In this document: piece after piece, positions 7,678 through 16,582 of the stretch | Numbering within the stretch: the stretch's first letter is position 1 | Layout: the number at the start of each line of letters is the position of its first letter | Program-made: the position numbers and the translations under genes | Assembly (NCBI GenBank): GCA_965267185.1 | Contig: OZ253937.1 | Location: 1,426,001-1,490,000 of the forward strand | Origin: G965267185 sp965267185 | Lineage (GTDB): Bacteria > Pseudomonadota > Alphaproteobacteria > UBA6615 | DNA length: 64,000 nucleotides | Direction of reading: 5' to 3' | Notes under the pieces: model-generated | The model's input: the letters and a program-made list of their open reading frames with translations, nothing else | What the model was told of the DNA's origin: nothing | Database searches by the model: none

Positions 7678-8921
7678 CGCCCGTCCTGGAGCCAATCCGG
7701 TAGCGTGCCGTCCTTAAACGGCCAAAGCCGCGGGTCGAAAAAGGGGACGCCGAAGCGCACCTTGCCGTAGTTGAGCGCGTTGATGTCCCAGGCCATCGTG
7801 ACTTGCGAACACGCCGCGTGAATATCGCGCCACGCGCGCATGAAATGGCTCTCGGTACCCAGCCCCCGCGCCCCGGCCAGCGGAAACAGCCGCTCGACGG
7901 CGGAAACGCAAAGCTTGGCCGCGAATGCGTCGTTGCGGCGCCACCGCACCCGGTCGTCCAGTGTTGCGATTTCACCGGCTTCTACCTGCGCCCTCGCCTC
8001 GTCGCAATCCTGACGCAATATGGTCCAGGCGGCGTCCACCTCGGCCGCCGCTTCGGCAACCCGCAAATGAACCGATGGCTGCTCGGCGAGAGGAAGTCCA
8101 CCGACAGAGCGATGCGTCCGCAACTGTTCTTCCATAAGTTCGACAGCCCCGCGGGCGATCCCCACGATAGGGCCCGAGAAAAGCTTATTGCCGGCGGCCC
8201 ATAGCGGCAGACGATAGACAATACCCGGATGGATCTCGCTGCCGGGGTTGGGCCCGCCCTGCATATAGCTCGACCAGCTCATGTGGCGTTCGGGAATGAA
8301 CACCTTATCGACCACCAACGAACGGCTGCCCGTCGCCGCCAAACCGCTAACGTACCAATCGTCTATGACCTCGAACTCGGACTTATGCACCAGCGCAAAC
8401 GACATTTTTGGCGGGCCGCTGTCCTGCGGCACCATGACCTGCAGGTTGTTCCACTCGGCGTGATCGACGCCGCTGGCAAAGCTCCATTTGCCGTCAACGA
8501 CGATACCCTCGCCGACCCATTCGACCGACGCCCCTTCGCCGGGAAACGAGCTGGCGATCAGTGTTGTGGGATTGTCGGCCCAAAGTTCTTCCTGGGTCTC
8601 GAGATCGAGTAACCCACAAATCCACCCGTGCGCCGCCATGTTGGTCGTTAACCAGGCACTCGAACCGCAGGCGCGGCCGATCTCCGCAGCAACGTCGAGC
8701 AGCAGGCCGGGATCCGCCTCATGGCCGCCAAAACGGGCCGGCTGATAAATTCGATAAAGACCAGCGTCCTTCAGCGCCTGGTTGGTCTCGTCGTGAATCC
8801 GGCGTTGAGCTTCAGCAGCAGGCGCGCGTTCGCGAATGGACGGGACCAATTCCCGCGCCCGCTCGATCACTTCGGACCAATTTTCAGGAAGTACCGCGCC
8901 AGAAGCGGCCTTTTTCAACAC
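7674..8921 (-). CDS. Flavin-dependent monooxygenase of the acyl-CoA dehydrogenase fold (HsaA/HpaB-like)
   Basis: This 415-residue protein belongs to the group-D flavoprotein hydroxylases, which share the acyl-CoA dehydrogenase fold and hydroxylate phenols with reduced flavin from a partner reductase. Evidence includes GLYRIYQPARFGG near residue 55, a central beta-domain with VDGKWSFASGVDHAEW and GLAATGSRSLVVD, and a C-terminal helical domain with GARGLGTESHFMRAWRDIHA, which resembles HsaA and related oxygenases and not fatty acyl-CoA dehydrogenases. No flavin reductase gene is adjacent, so the partner must lie elsewhere. The start codon is GTG at 8921. The gene stands alone and converges on the GNAT-like gene. 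Confidence 0.78.
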   Translation of the reverse strand: MLKKAASGAVLPENWSEVIERARELVPSIRERAPAAEAQRRIHDETNQALKDAGLYRIYQPARFGGHEADPGLLLDVAAEIGRACGSSAWLTTNMAAHGWICGLLDLETQEELWADNPTTLIASSFPGEGASVEWVGEGIVVDGKWSFASGVDHAEWNNLQVMVPQDSGPPKMSFALVHKSEFEVIDDWYVSGLAATGSRSLVVDKVFIPERHMSWSSYMQGGPNPGSEIHPGIVYRLPLWAAGNKLFSGPIVGIARGAVELMEEQLRTHRSVGGLPLAEQPSVHLRVAEAAAEVDAAWTILRQDCDEARAQVEAGEIATLDDRVRWRRNDAFAAKLCVSAVERLFPLAGARGLGTESHFMRAWRDIHAACSQVTMAWDINALNYGKVRFGVPFFDPRLWPFKDGTLPDWLQDGR

Positions 8922-9143
8922 TTTGCCCTGCTCCCCAGAACACCGGCGCGCCTCTCACTCGACGCGATCGAGGGCCGCCGTTTTCATTCTTTTTCGCAAC
9001 ACTTGCTTCAATAACGATTCATAGCTTCACACAACAGCAGAGCGACTTTTGGTCACATATTCTGTGCGAATTGAGCATCAATAGACGCGCTTCACCACGC
9101 ACCTGTGGTGCCGCTTTCTTTGCATGGTGAAGTGTTCGTCGCG

Positions 9144-10118
9144 TTATTCGGCGGCGGCGCGGGGCTCACGCAATCCTGCGGCGCCCTCAGTGCGCAAGCC
9201 AGCCGTATCGAGAGCCTCGGCAATGCGGGCGATCTCGGCCGCCGATAGCTTCACCAGAGGCGGCCGAACCACTGCGCGCTCTTGGCGTCCGAGCAGAACG
9301 AGTGCCTCCTTCATGCGGTTGTGCATGTCACCGAATGGATCGGCGTAGAACACTTGCGAGGTGTGCCAGATGCGCTCGCCCAGCGCTTTGGCTGTCGTGA
9401 GATCGTCGGCCTGCACCGCGTTGAACAGCGCAACCTGCAGGTCGGCGATGACCGAGCCGGCACCCGATAGCAGTCCGTTGGCGCCCATCACCAGCGACGA
9501 CATCAGCCAAGACGAATTGGTCGACAGGATATTCACCGGCCGCGCCAGCGACTGCAGCACGCGAATGTGCCGCTCATGCGCCTGAGCCGGCGACCAATCC
9601 TTGACCGCCCGCACCGTCGGCACCTCCTCGGCGAGGTCGACCAACGTATCGAGGGAATAGGCGAGTTCGTCACCGTACTGAAAGACAATCAGCGGTAGGT
9701 CGGTGGCGTCGGCGATGGTCTTGAAGTGGGTGAGCGCCATCTCGGGGCGGTGCCACACCCCGCCCATTCGCATGGAGTGGGGAGGGAAACAGAGCAACGC
9801 CGAGGCGCCGCCGGCCTCCGCCATGCGCGCCAAGCGCGCCGCCTCGAGGCTGCCATCGGCATAGATGCCGTTGATCAGGGGCACTTGGTCGCCGATTTCC
9901 TCGCCGGCGATGTCGAGCAGCCGCGCCTGTTCGTCGAAGGTGCAGGCATGCACCTCCGAAGAATGACCGTTCACGGTAACAGCGGTGATGCCGTCGGTGC
10001 CGGTAACGTACGCCAGATGACGGCGGGTTTCCGCCTCATCGATACCGAACTCATCGTCGAACGCCAGCAGCGCCGCCGGAATAACACCGTGGGGAACATA
10101 GTCTTTGAACCGTGCCAT
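9144..10118 (-). CDS. Dihydrodipicolinate synthase-family aldolase
   Basis: The product is a 324-residue TIM-barrel class I aldolase. The Schiff-base lysine is Lys173 in VRAVKDWS. The GTTGE-type pyruvate-binding loop is changed to VNGHSSEVH (residues 49-57). The YN-x-P strand that carries the catalytic Tyr of DapA reads IVFQYGDE (144-151), so the usual Tyr position is Phe with a Tyr two residues later. These differences argue against lysine biosynthesis and for a catabolic aldolase or hydratase acting on a 2-oxo acid. AGGAGG lies ten bases before the ATG. The alpha/beta hydrolase gene upstream (54 bp) is on the same strand and may share the transcript. Confidence 0.85.
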   Translation of the reverse strand: MARFKDYVPHGVIPAALLAFDDEFGIDEAETRRHLAYVTGTDGITAVTVNGHSSEVHACTFDEQARLLDIAGEEIGDQVPLINGIYADGSLEAARLARMAEAGGASALLCFPPHSMRMGGVWHRPEMALTHFKTIADATDLPLIVFQYGDELAYSLDTLVDLAEEVPTVRAVKDWSPAQAHERHIRVLQSLARPVNILSTNSSWLMSSLVMGANGLLSGAGSVIADLQVALFNAVQADDLTTAKALGERIWHTSQVFYADPFGDMHNRMKEALVLLGRQERAVVRPPLVKLSAAEIARIAEALDTAGLRTEGAAGLREPRAAAE

Positions 10119-10172
10119 GACGTCGATACCTCCTAAAAATGCGGTAACCCGCCGCTATAGAATACGCTCCGC

Positions 10173-11381
10173 TTATCCGTGCTCATAGTCAGCCAGCGTC
10201 GTGCCCTCCTCAACATAGACCGTTCGCTCGTAACCACTCGGCCGGCCATCGTTGAGGGTCGTCAGCATCCAATCGGCCATCGCCGGATAGATCTGTGCCG
10301 CCACTTCGCCCATCGGGTGGAATACGCCTTCGTAGAGCCAGAGCTCGCTCGGCCCGGCAAGATTGGCGCGGAACGTGGCGATATCGGAAGGCGCACACAA
10401 CTCGTCCATGTCGCCTGCCACCAGCAGATGCGGCACTTTCAGATTCTTGGCGACATCCGGAAGATGATCCATGCGAGTCATGAACTCGTCGAACTCTGCC
10501 TCATCGGTGTAGCCGGCCATGTACATGAAGATGCGTTTGAAGTTGGGCTGGGCCTGCTCGAAGATCATGTCGAAAGTGCCCACATTGGCCATTTGGCCGA
10601 CCACCGCTTTGACGCGGGCGTCGTGGGCGCCGACCTGCACCCCCCAGCGCGAGCCCATGCTCATGCCCATCACACCGATTTTGTCGGCATCCACATCGTC
10701 ACGGGCGGCCACCCAGTCGATCACTGCCGAGGCCGCTTGCTGGTAGTTATCTTCGGTCTGCCACACGGCATTGGCGTTGCACTCACCCTGCCCCGGCCCA
10801 TCCATGGCGCAGACATTCATGCCGCGCTGGGTATAGTCGTTGTCGAACGGGTTGGCGACGTCTTCCTTGATTGCGTCCATGCCGGGAATGATGATGACGG
10901 TCGGTTTCGGCCCCTCGCCCGGTGCGGCTTGAAATACCGCATGAGCCTTTTGCCCCGGCGCGAACTCCGGCGAAACCTTCTCCATCGTGCCGCCGGAAAG
11001 CTCGATGAGCTTGTCGTAGCAGCGGTAAAGCGCCTCATACGCCGCTTCTTTATCGGCATTGCCGTGCACGGGAATAAGGTGCTGCGCACGGCCAAAGCAC
11101 AAGGCAGCGCGATGGTAGAGCCCGCGCGCCGTTACCAGCCGGCCATTTTCTTCTGCCGCGCGGGCCATGCCCTCGAGCACCGCGGCCCGCTTGCGCCAGG
11201 CCTTGGGAAACGACCGGCGGCCCGTTACCTTGCTGTAGACGGCATTCAGATCTTCCATCTTGAAGCCGCGGCCGATCCGCGTGCCCATGATGCCCGGATG
11301 CAGGACGTCCTCATTGTCGGACAGCATCAGGAAATTGTCGAAAATCCAGCCTTGATCGCCGCGCAATTGTGGTTTGGCCAT
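10173..11381 (-). CDS. Alpha/beta hydrolase with helical N-terminal domain
   Basis: The product has 402 residues. About 150 helical residues precede a dienelactone-hydrolase-like alpha/beta core. The oxyanion strand reads VIIIPGMDA near residue 163, the nucleophile elbow is GMSMG with Ser241, the acid is probably Asp326 in GDMDELCAP and the base His355 in GVFHPMGE. This architecture matches the family of 2,6-dihydroxypseudooxynicotine hydrolase and FrsA-like esterases, including enzymes that cleave carbon-carbon bonds of diketones. Together with the DapA-family aldolase it could break down a keto compound. The ribosome site is GGGGGG, nine bases before the ATG. Confidence 0.82.
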   Translation of the reverse strand: MAKPQLRGDQGWIFDNFLMLSDNEDVLHPGIMGTRIGRGFKMEDLNAVYSKVTGRRSFPKAWRKRAAVLEGMARAAEENGRLVTARGLYHRAALCFGRAQHLIPVHGNADKEAAYEALYRCYDKLIELSGGTMEKVSPEFAPGQKAHAVFQAAPGEGPKPTVIIIPGMDAIKEDVANPFDNDYTQRGMNVCAMDGPGQGECNANAVWQTEDNYQQAASAVIDWVAARDDVDADKIGVMGMSMGSRWGVQVGAHDARVKAVVGQMANVGTFDMIFEQAQPNFKRIFMYMAGYTDEAEFDEFMTRMDHLPDVAKNLKVPHLLVAGDMDELCAPSDIATFRANLAGPSELWLYEGVFHPMGEVAAQIYPAMADWMLTTLNDGRPSGYERTVYVEEGTTLADYEHG

Positions 11382-11529
11382 GCCTGTGTTCCCCCCTTTA
11401 ACTTTTCTTCATTGAGCCACGCTATGGACTAGGTCTGTTTTAAGCGTCCGCGCCTTTCGTTTGAAGCGATTAGTTGCTTGTCCGCGAGAGCCGCACGGGT
11501 ATAACGGGCCCCCGATTTCGCGAGGGATT

Positions 11530-12402
11530 ATGACCGACCGGCAACAGTTCGACCGCCGCTATATTTTAAAGCTTTCTTGCCCCGACCAAATGGGGATCGT
11601 CGCCGCGGTCGCCAGTTTCTTGGCGCAGCAGGACTGCAACATTCTGGAGTCCGCTCAGTTCGACGACGAGCAGTCGGCGCGCTTTTTCATGCGCACAGTG
11701 TTCGGCGCCGGTGCGACAGCGCCGGATATGGACAATCTGGCGGCGGCTTTTGATTCGACCGCCCAGCGGTTTTCCATGGAATGGGAACTACACGACCAGA
11801 ATGCCAAACCGCGCGTCCTGATCATGGTGTCCAAGCCTGGCCATTGCCTGAACGACCTGCTCTACCGGGTCAGTATCGGCGCGCTGGATATCGACGTCGC
11901 CGCAGTCGTCTCAAACCATCCCGACCAGAAGTCGCGCGCCGACTTCTATGGCGTTCCGTACCACCATTTACCGATCACGCCGGAGACGAAGCCTGAGCAG
12001 GAAGCGCAAATGCTCAAGATCGTCGAAGACACCGGTGCCGAACTGGTGGTGCTGGCGCGCTACATGCAAATCCTCACGCCGGAAACCTGCGCGAAACTGG
12101 AAGGCCGCGTGATCAACATCCACCACTCCTTCCTGCCCGGCTTCAAGGGCGCTAAGCCCTATCACCAAGCCCACACGCGAGGGGTGAAGCTGATTGGCGC
12201 AACCGCCCACTATGTCACGCCGGACCTCGACGAGGGCCCGATTATCGACCAGGAAACGACCCGGGTGACCCACGCGCAGCCGCCTGAAGAGCTGGAGCGC
12301 CTGGGCCGCGATTTAGAGAATCTCGTGCTCGCCCGCGCGGTCCGCTACCATGCCGAACACCGCGTGTTGTTGAACCAAGACCGTACGGTAGTGTTCGGCT
12401 AG
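11530..12402 (+). CDS. purU: Formyltetrahydrofolate deformylase
   Basis: The product has 290 residues. An ACT domain (about 10-90, with SCPDQMGIVAAVASFLA) precedes a formyltransferase domain. The catalytic Asn-His-Asp set is visible in INIHHSFLPGFKGAKPYHQA (residues 195-214) and in LDEGPIID (233-240). The enzyme hydrolyses 10-formyl-THF to THF and formate, balancing one-carbon pools and supplying formate for purine synthesis. The ATG at 11530 follows GAGGGA closely; an in-frame ATG 69 bases earlier adds unrelated residues. It is monocistronic, convergent with the CoxL-type gene. The 148-bp upstream region shows no riboswitch that I can recognise. Confidence 0.95.
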   Translation: MTDRQQFDRRYILKLSCPDQMGIVAAVASFLAQQDCNILESAQFDDEQSARFFMRTVFGAGATAPDMDNLAAAFDSTAQRFSMEWELHDQNAKPRVLIMVSKPGHCLNDLLYRVSIGALDIDVAAVVSNHPDQKSRADFYGVPYHHLPITPETKPEQEAQMLKIVEDTGAELVVLARYMQILTPETCAKLEGRVINIHHSFLPGFKGAKPYHQAHTRGVKLIGATAHYVTPDLDEGPIIDQETTRVTHAQPPEELERLGRDLENLVLARAVRYHAEHRVLLNQDRTVVFG

Positions 12403-12421
12403 GTTCAGCGTCACCCAACGC

Positions 12422-12439
12422 CGCGGAGCTATCTCCGCG
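12422..12439. terminator. Hairpin between convergent purU and coxL-type genes
   Basis: CGCGGAG (12422-12428), loop CTAT and CTCCGCG (12433-12439) form a perfect 7-bp hairpin in the 43-bp gap between two convergent genes. There is no T-run, so if it terminates transcription it does so weakly or with Rho. Confidence 0.45.
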
Positions 12440-12445
12440 ACGCCG

Positions 12446-14758
12446 TCACACGGACTGGATTGCCTGCCACACCTTTTGCGGCGTCGCCGGGAGCCCTATA
12501 TCCGTGACCCCAAGAGGCGCCAGCGCATCGACAATGGCGTTAATCACCGTCGGGGTGCCGGCCACGGTGCCACCCTCACCGACGCCCTTGATGCCGAGAG
12601 GGTTGGACTTGCTCTCGACCGGACTAAAGTCGACCGAGATGCCCGGCATCATGTCGGCGCGCGGCACGCCATAATCCATAAGCGAGCCGGACAGCAGCTG
12701 ACCGTCGCTCGGGTCGTAGGCCACATCCTCGACCAGCGCCTGGCCGACGCCCTGCACGACGCCGCCATGGATTTGGCCTTGCGCCAGCAACGGGTTGACC
12801 ACCGTGCCGATATCGTCGACCACGCTATAGCGGTCGATCGTTACCGCCCCGGTGTCCGGATCGACTTCAACCTCGCAAATATGGCAACCGTTGGGGAAGC
12901 TCGGCACATCGGCGGAAAAGGCGCCGGCGCCTTGCAGACCCACGCCGAGTTCGGCCGGCATGTGCACCGGGATAAAGGACATTTGCGCCACCTGGCCGAT
13001 GGGCATTTCCTTATCGGTACCGGCAATGACGAACTTGCCGTCGGCGAAATTGATGTCGGCGGCATCTGCCTCCATAAAATGGGCGGCAAACTTCTTGCCT
13101 CTCTCGATCACGTCGTCGGCCGCCGCGCGCAGCGCACTGCCGCCGACCATCATGCTACGCGATGCGTACGTGCCACGCCCGATCGTGATCTGATCGGTAT
13201 CGGCCTGGGCAAGTTGGATATCCTCTAACGGAACGCCCAGCCAGTCCGAGACCATTTGCCCATAGGACGTCTCGTGCCCCTGGCCGTGATTCATGGTGCC
13301 GGAATGGATGGTCACCGTGCCGCTGGGATCGAAGCGGATTTCCATACGCTCGTTGAAGATGCCGGTGTTGTCGACATAGTAGACCACCGACCGGCCGCGC
13401 TGCTTGCCCGCCGCTTCACTGGCGGCTTTGCGGGCTTCGTAGCCGTCCCAGTCCGACTGGGCCAAGTTCTTGTCGAGCGCTGCCGCGTAGTCGCCAGTGT
13501 CGTAGGTCCAGCCGGTGTTGGTGTCGAACGGCATCTGGTCCGGCTGAATGAAATTCTTGCGCCGCATCTCAGCGGGGTCGATACCCATCTCACGCGCCGC
13601 CGTGTCGATCAAACGCTCCATGATGTAGACCGCCTCGGGCCGGCCAGCGCCCCGATAGGGCACCGTTGGCGCGGTGTTGGTGAATACTGCGCTGCTCATC
13701 ACGTCGACCGCCGGCACGTCGTAGACCGTCTGCGCCAACTTCAATGAAAACAAGACAGGCACAGCGCCCGCGCCGACGATATAGGCACCGACATTGTGAT
13801 AGGCCTTCCAGCGCAGACCCGTGAACTTGCCGTCGGCATCGAGCGCCAGCTCCGCCTCGACTGTCTGGTCGCGCCCGCCGGCGTCACCGAGCAGAACGTC
13901 TGAGCGCGTGCCGGTCCACTTGACGGGCCGCTCAATGCGCCGCGCCGCCCACACGACCACCGCCTCTTCCGGATAAACGTTGGTCTTCATGCCGAAGCCG
14001 CCGCCGACATCGCGGGCGACGACGCGAATCTTGCTTTCCGGTATGCGCAGGTTCTGCAGGCTCAAACCATGGCGAATACCGTGCGCGTTCTGCGTGCTGC
14101 TGTAGAGCGTCACCCGGTCGGTGCCGCGGTCGTAGTCGCCGATGGCGCCGCGCGGCTCCATGGTCATCGCATTCAAGCGATTATTGTAGATGGACACGCG
14201 GGCAACATGGTGCGCACCCGAAATTGCCGCTTCCGCCGCGTCGGCATCGCCCATACGCAGGGTAAATGACGTGTTGTTCGCCGCTTCATCGTAAATTTGC
14301 GGCGCACCGTCGGCCGCCGCATCGGCCGCCCGCACGACCGCCGGCAAAGCGTTGTAATCGATCGACACCAGGTCGGCGGCATCGCGGGCCTGTGCTTCGG
14401 TTTCGGCAATCACCACGGCGACTCGCTCGCCGACAAAACGAACACGGTCGGCCGCCAGCGGCATCTGCTGGGTGCGGTGGCCCTTTGGCCCACCCATATC
14501 TTCCGGCATCATCTCCGGCATCGCCGGTCCCATGCCGTCACCGGTGTAATCCTGGCCGGTGAGGACCGCAACAACACCGGGCGCGGCTTCGGCTGCAGAC
14601 TTATCGATCGATTTTATTTCGGCATGCGCATGCGTCGAATAGATGAACACTGCGTGGGTTTGGTTGGCGAGATTGATGTCGCTGACATATTGCCCTCGCC
14701 CTGTCAGGAATCTCGGATCCTCTTTTCGCCTAACAGATTGTCCAACGCCGAACTGCAT
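12446..14758 (-). CDS. Molybdenum hydroxylase large subunit, CoxL form II-like
   Basis: This 770-residue protein is the molybdopterin-cytosine-dinucleotide subunit of xanthine oxidase/aerobic CO dehydrogenase-type enzymes. The fold begins GVGQSVRRKEDPRFLTGRG. The active-site loop is PYRGAGRPE (367-375), the form II signature; true CO dehydrogenases (form I) carry AYRCSFR. The catalytic Glu728 lies in GVGEGGT. VGGGFGMK (251-258) is also typical. Such enzymes hydroxylate N-heterocycles, aldehydes or purines. No FAD (medium) or 2Fe-2S (small) subunit gene is adjacent, although a CoxM-like start appears at the far right edge of the window. AGGAGAG precedes the ATG. Confidence 0.92.
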   Translation of the reverse strand: MQFGVGQSVRRKEDPRFLTGRGQYVSDINLANQTHAVFIYSTHAHAEIKSIDKSAAEAAPGVVAVLTGQDYTGDGMGPAMPEMMPEDMGGPKGHRTQQMPLAADRVRFVGERVAVVIAETEAQARDAADLVSIDYNALPAVVRAADAAADGAPQIYDEAANNTSFTLRMGDADAAEAAISGAHHVARVSIYNNRLNAMTMEPRGAIGDYDRGTDRVTLYSSTQNAHGIRHGLSLQNLRIPESKIRVVARDVGGGFGMKTNVYPEEAVVVWAARRIERPVKWTGTRSDVLLGDAGGRDQTVEAELALDADGKFTGLRWKAYHNVGAYIVGAGAVPVLFSLKLAQTVYDVPAVDVMSSAVFTNTAPTVPYRGAGRPEAVYIMERLIDTAAREMGIDPAEMRRKNFIQPDQMPFDTNTGWTYDTGDYAAALDKNLAQSDWDGYEARKAASEAAGKQRGRSVVYYVDNTGIFNERMEIRFDPSGTVTIHSGTMNHGQGHETSYGQMVSDWLGVPLEDIQLAQADTDQITIGRGTYASRSMMVGGSALRAAADDVIERGKKFAAHFMEADAADINFADGKFVIAGTDKEMPIGQVAQMSFIPVHMPAELGVGLQGAGAFSADVPSFPNGCHICEVEVDPDTGAVTIDRYSVVDDIGTVVNPLLAQGQIHGGVVQGVGQALVEDVAYDPSDGQLLSGSLMDYGVPRADMMPGISVDFSPVESKSNPLGIKGVGEGGTVAGTPTVINAIVDALAPLGVTDIGLPATPQKVWQAIQSV

Positions 14759-14949
14759 GTGATCTCTCCTAACCTAAAAACCGCGCGGTATGGGTATTCC
14801 GCGACTATCGGTCCAACACTTTGGCACGTCACGATTGTGGACGAAACGCCAACTTTCGAAAATCGTAGGGACCGCACAAAAGTTTGACAAGAGCAACATT
14901 ATGTTTCTAACTTCAATCAATCGCGCTCGACAATCGGAGGCAGTGCGCA

Positions 14950-15876
14950 ATGAACATTTTGGGGTTGGACGGCGTGGTGTACGGCGTCGAGGATCTTGAT
15001 CGCTGCATCGCCTTTTGGAACGACTTTGGCTTGGACCAACAGGCGTCAAACGAAGACGGCGCATCGTTCACGACCGTCGACGGTGCCTCGATTATTGTTC
15101 GAAAAATCGACGATCCGGCATTGCCGCCCGCACCCGAGCAAGGTTCGACAGTGCGGGAAGTGTACTGGGGCGTCGATGCGCCGCGGACTCTCGAGGCCAT
15201 CGCCAACGAAATCGGCAAAGACCGGGAAGTAACAATCGACGACGACGGCACTGTTCATTCGACCGACCCGAGCGGATATGCCATTGGCTTCCGCGTAAGC
15301 TCCGTTACTGTACTCCCGGTTGAGCCCACGACATACAACGCGCCGGGCGCCAACGGACGCATCGACAAGCCCGCAGCAATCTACGAAAAGGCCAATCCGT
15401 CGCATCTCGCGCATGTCGTGTTCCGCACCCCGGATTTAACGGCAATGCTCGATTTTTACATCGGCAGGCTCGGGTTCAGCCTCACTGACAGCTATCCCGA
15501 CCGCGGTTATTTCCTGCGCGCCGGTTGTTCGGACGAACACCATAACCTGTTCTTTTTCAACCCGGACGGCTCCAAGGGCTTCCACCACGCTGCGTTCAAT
15601 TGCCGTGACATCCATGAAGTGTTCGGCGGCGGTTTGCATATGACCAACAAGGGTTGGGAGACCCATATCGGACCGGGCCGGCATCCGGTTTCGTCAGCGT
15701 ATTTCTGGTACTTCCATAATCCGAACGGTGGCGCAGCCGAGTACGACTTCGACTCCGACGTGTGCACCGACGCCTGGCAGCCGCGCGAATTCGAACCTTC
15801 GCCCGACTCCTTCGCGGAATGGGCCTTAGAGGGTGGCATCGAGCGATACGCCGGCATCCAAACGGCACGCGGCTAG
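14950..15876 (+). CDS. VOC-family protein, two-domain (extradiol dioxygenase-like)
   Basis: The product has 308 residues with two vicinal-oxygen-chelate modules. The N-terminal module starts GLDGVVYGVEDLDRCIAFW. The second, from about residue 155, starts HLAHVVFRTPDLTAMLDFY and carries candidate metal ligands in GFHHAAFNCRD and in the terminal AAEYDFDSD, where a Glu is expected. The layout resembles type I extradiol catechol dioxygenases and related glyoxalase-fold enzymes; the substrate is unknown. CGGAGG lies ten bases before the ATG. The stop is six bases before the XRE-cupin regulator gene, and a TRAP transporter follows, so the enzyme probably acts on what the transporter imports. Confidence 0.85.
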   Translation: MNILGLDGVVYGVEDLDRCIAFWNDFGLDQQASNEDGASFTTVDGASIIVRKIDDPALPPAPEQGSTVREVYWGVDAPRTLEAIANEIGKDREVTIDDDGTVHSTDPSGYAIGFRVSSVTVLPVEPTTYNAPGANGRIDKPAAIYEKANPSHLAHVVFRTPDLTAMLDFYIGRLGFSLTDSYPDRGYFLRAGCSDEHHNLFFFNPDGSKGFHHAAFNCRDIHEVFGGGLHMTNKGWETHIGPGRHPVSSAYFWYFHNPNGGAAEYDFDSDVCTDAWQPREFEPSPDSFAEWALEGGIERYAGIQTARG

Positions 15877-15882
15877 TCGGCT

Positions 15883-16488
15883 ATGTCTTCTGCATTAGAC
15901 GTTGGTAAGAAGCTCCGCGAGGCGCGCCGGCGCAGCGGCAGAGTAATCGACGATGTCGCCACGGCGGCCGGCCTGTCGCGCGCCTATATCAGCCAGATCG
16001 AAACCGGTAAGGCATCGCCGACGTTGCAAACGGTGGAGAAGCTGGCCGACGCGCTGGATATCCCCATGGCGGCGCTATTCACCGACGACGCGTTTCGCCT
16101 CAAAGTCACGCGCGCCAACGAACGCCAAGTATTGCAGTTTGGCGCCGACGACGCGCCGATCGCCGAGCGCAAACTCATACATTTTCTGTCCGCGCCCGAC
16201 CGAACGCTCGAACTGGTGGTGCTCGAAATTCCAGTCGGCTTTGCGGCCGGACCGCCCGACCTTGGCCATGAGGGTGAAGAGGCGTTCTATGTTTTACAGG
16301 GCCGCGTCCGTGTAAACATCGGTGACGAAGCCCATGAGCTTGAAGAAGGCGACAGCGTGCACTGGGCCGCTACGTTGCCGCATCAGACAATCAACATCGG
16401 TGACGTAAAGGCCAAGTTGGTTTTTGCACGCACACCACCTGGCTTTATGGATTTGCGATTCGTCGAAAGCGAAATCGCAGACCCATAG
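15883..16488 (+). CDS. XRE-family regulator with C-terminal cupin
   Basis: The product has 201 residues. An N-terminal helix-turn-helix (about 8-63, with GLSRAYISQIETGKASPTL) is fused to a cupin sensor domain (about 100-190, with GHEGEEAFYVLQGRV and HWAATLPHQTIN). This architecture (PuuR/SutR type) usually represses or activates a neighbouring catabolic or transport operon, with the cupin sensing a small ligand. It lies between the VOC enzyme gene (six-base gap) and the TRAP genes (94-bp gap), all on the plus strand, so it most likely controls this cluster and itself. Its target site is unknown; candidate repeats are listed separately. Confidence 0.9.
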   Translation: MSSALDVGKKLREARRRSGRVIDDVATAAGLSRAYISQIETGKASPTLQTVEKLADALDIPMAALFTDDAFRLKVTRANERQVLQFGADDAPIAERKLIHFLSAPDRTLELVVLEIPVGFAAGPPDLGHEGEEAFYVLQGRVRVNIGDEAHELEEGDSVHWAATLPHQTINIGDVKAKLVFARTPPGFMDLRFVESEIADP

Positions 16489-16523
16489 GACCGGTTGTTA
16501 CCCACAAGGGATGTTTGCTACGC

Positions 16524-16555
16524 TCAAATAAAGTTTGAATTTAGTAATAAACTAA
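16524..16555. promoter_or_regulatory. Candidate operator upstream of the TRAP binding-protein gene
   Basis: TCAAA-TAAAG-TTTGA (16524-16538) and TTAGT-AATAA-ACTAA (16541-16555) are two adjacent 15-bp inverted repeats in an AT-rich gap 28-59 bases before the dctP start. The string AAAGTTTGA recurs at 14879-14887 upstream of the VOC gene. Binding by the neighbouring XRE-cupin regulator is an inference. Confidence 0.42.
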
Positions 16556-16582
16556 TGCGGTCAACAATCAGGGAGGATGGAC

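Noticed and set aside
9093..9110. Inverted repeat CACCAC-N6-GTGGTG beyond the DapA-family gene
   Set aside because: It lacks a T-run on the strand where that gene ends and has no gene on the other strand to terminate.
14884..14912. TTGACA upstream of the VOC gene
   Set aside because: No acceptable -10 box lies at 16-18 bases, so a promoter is not called.
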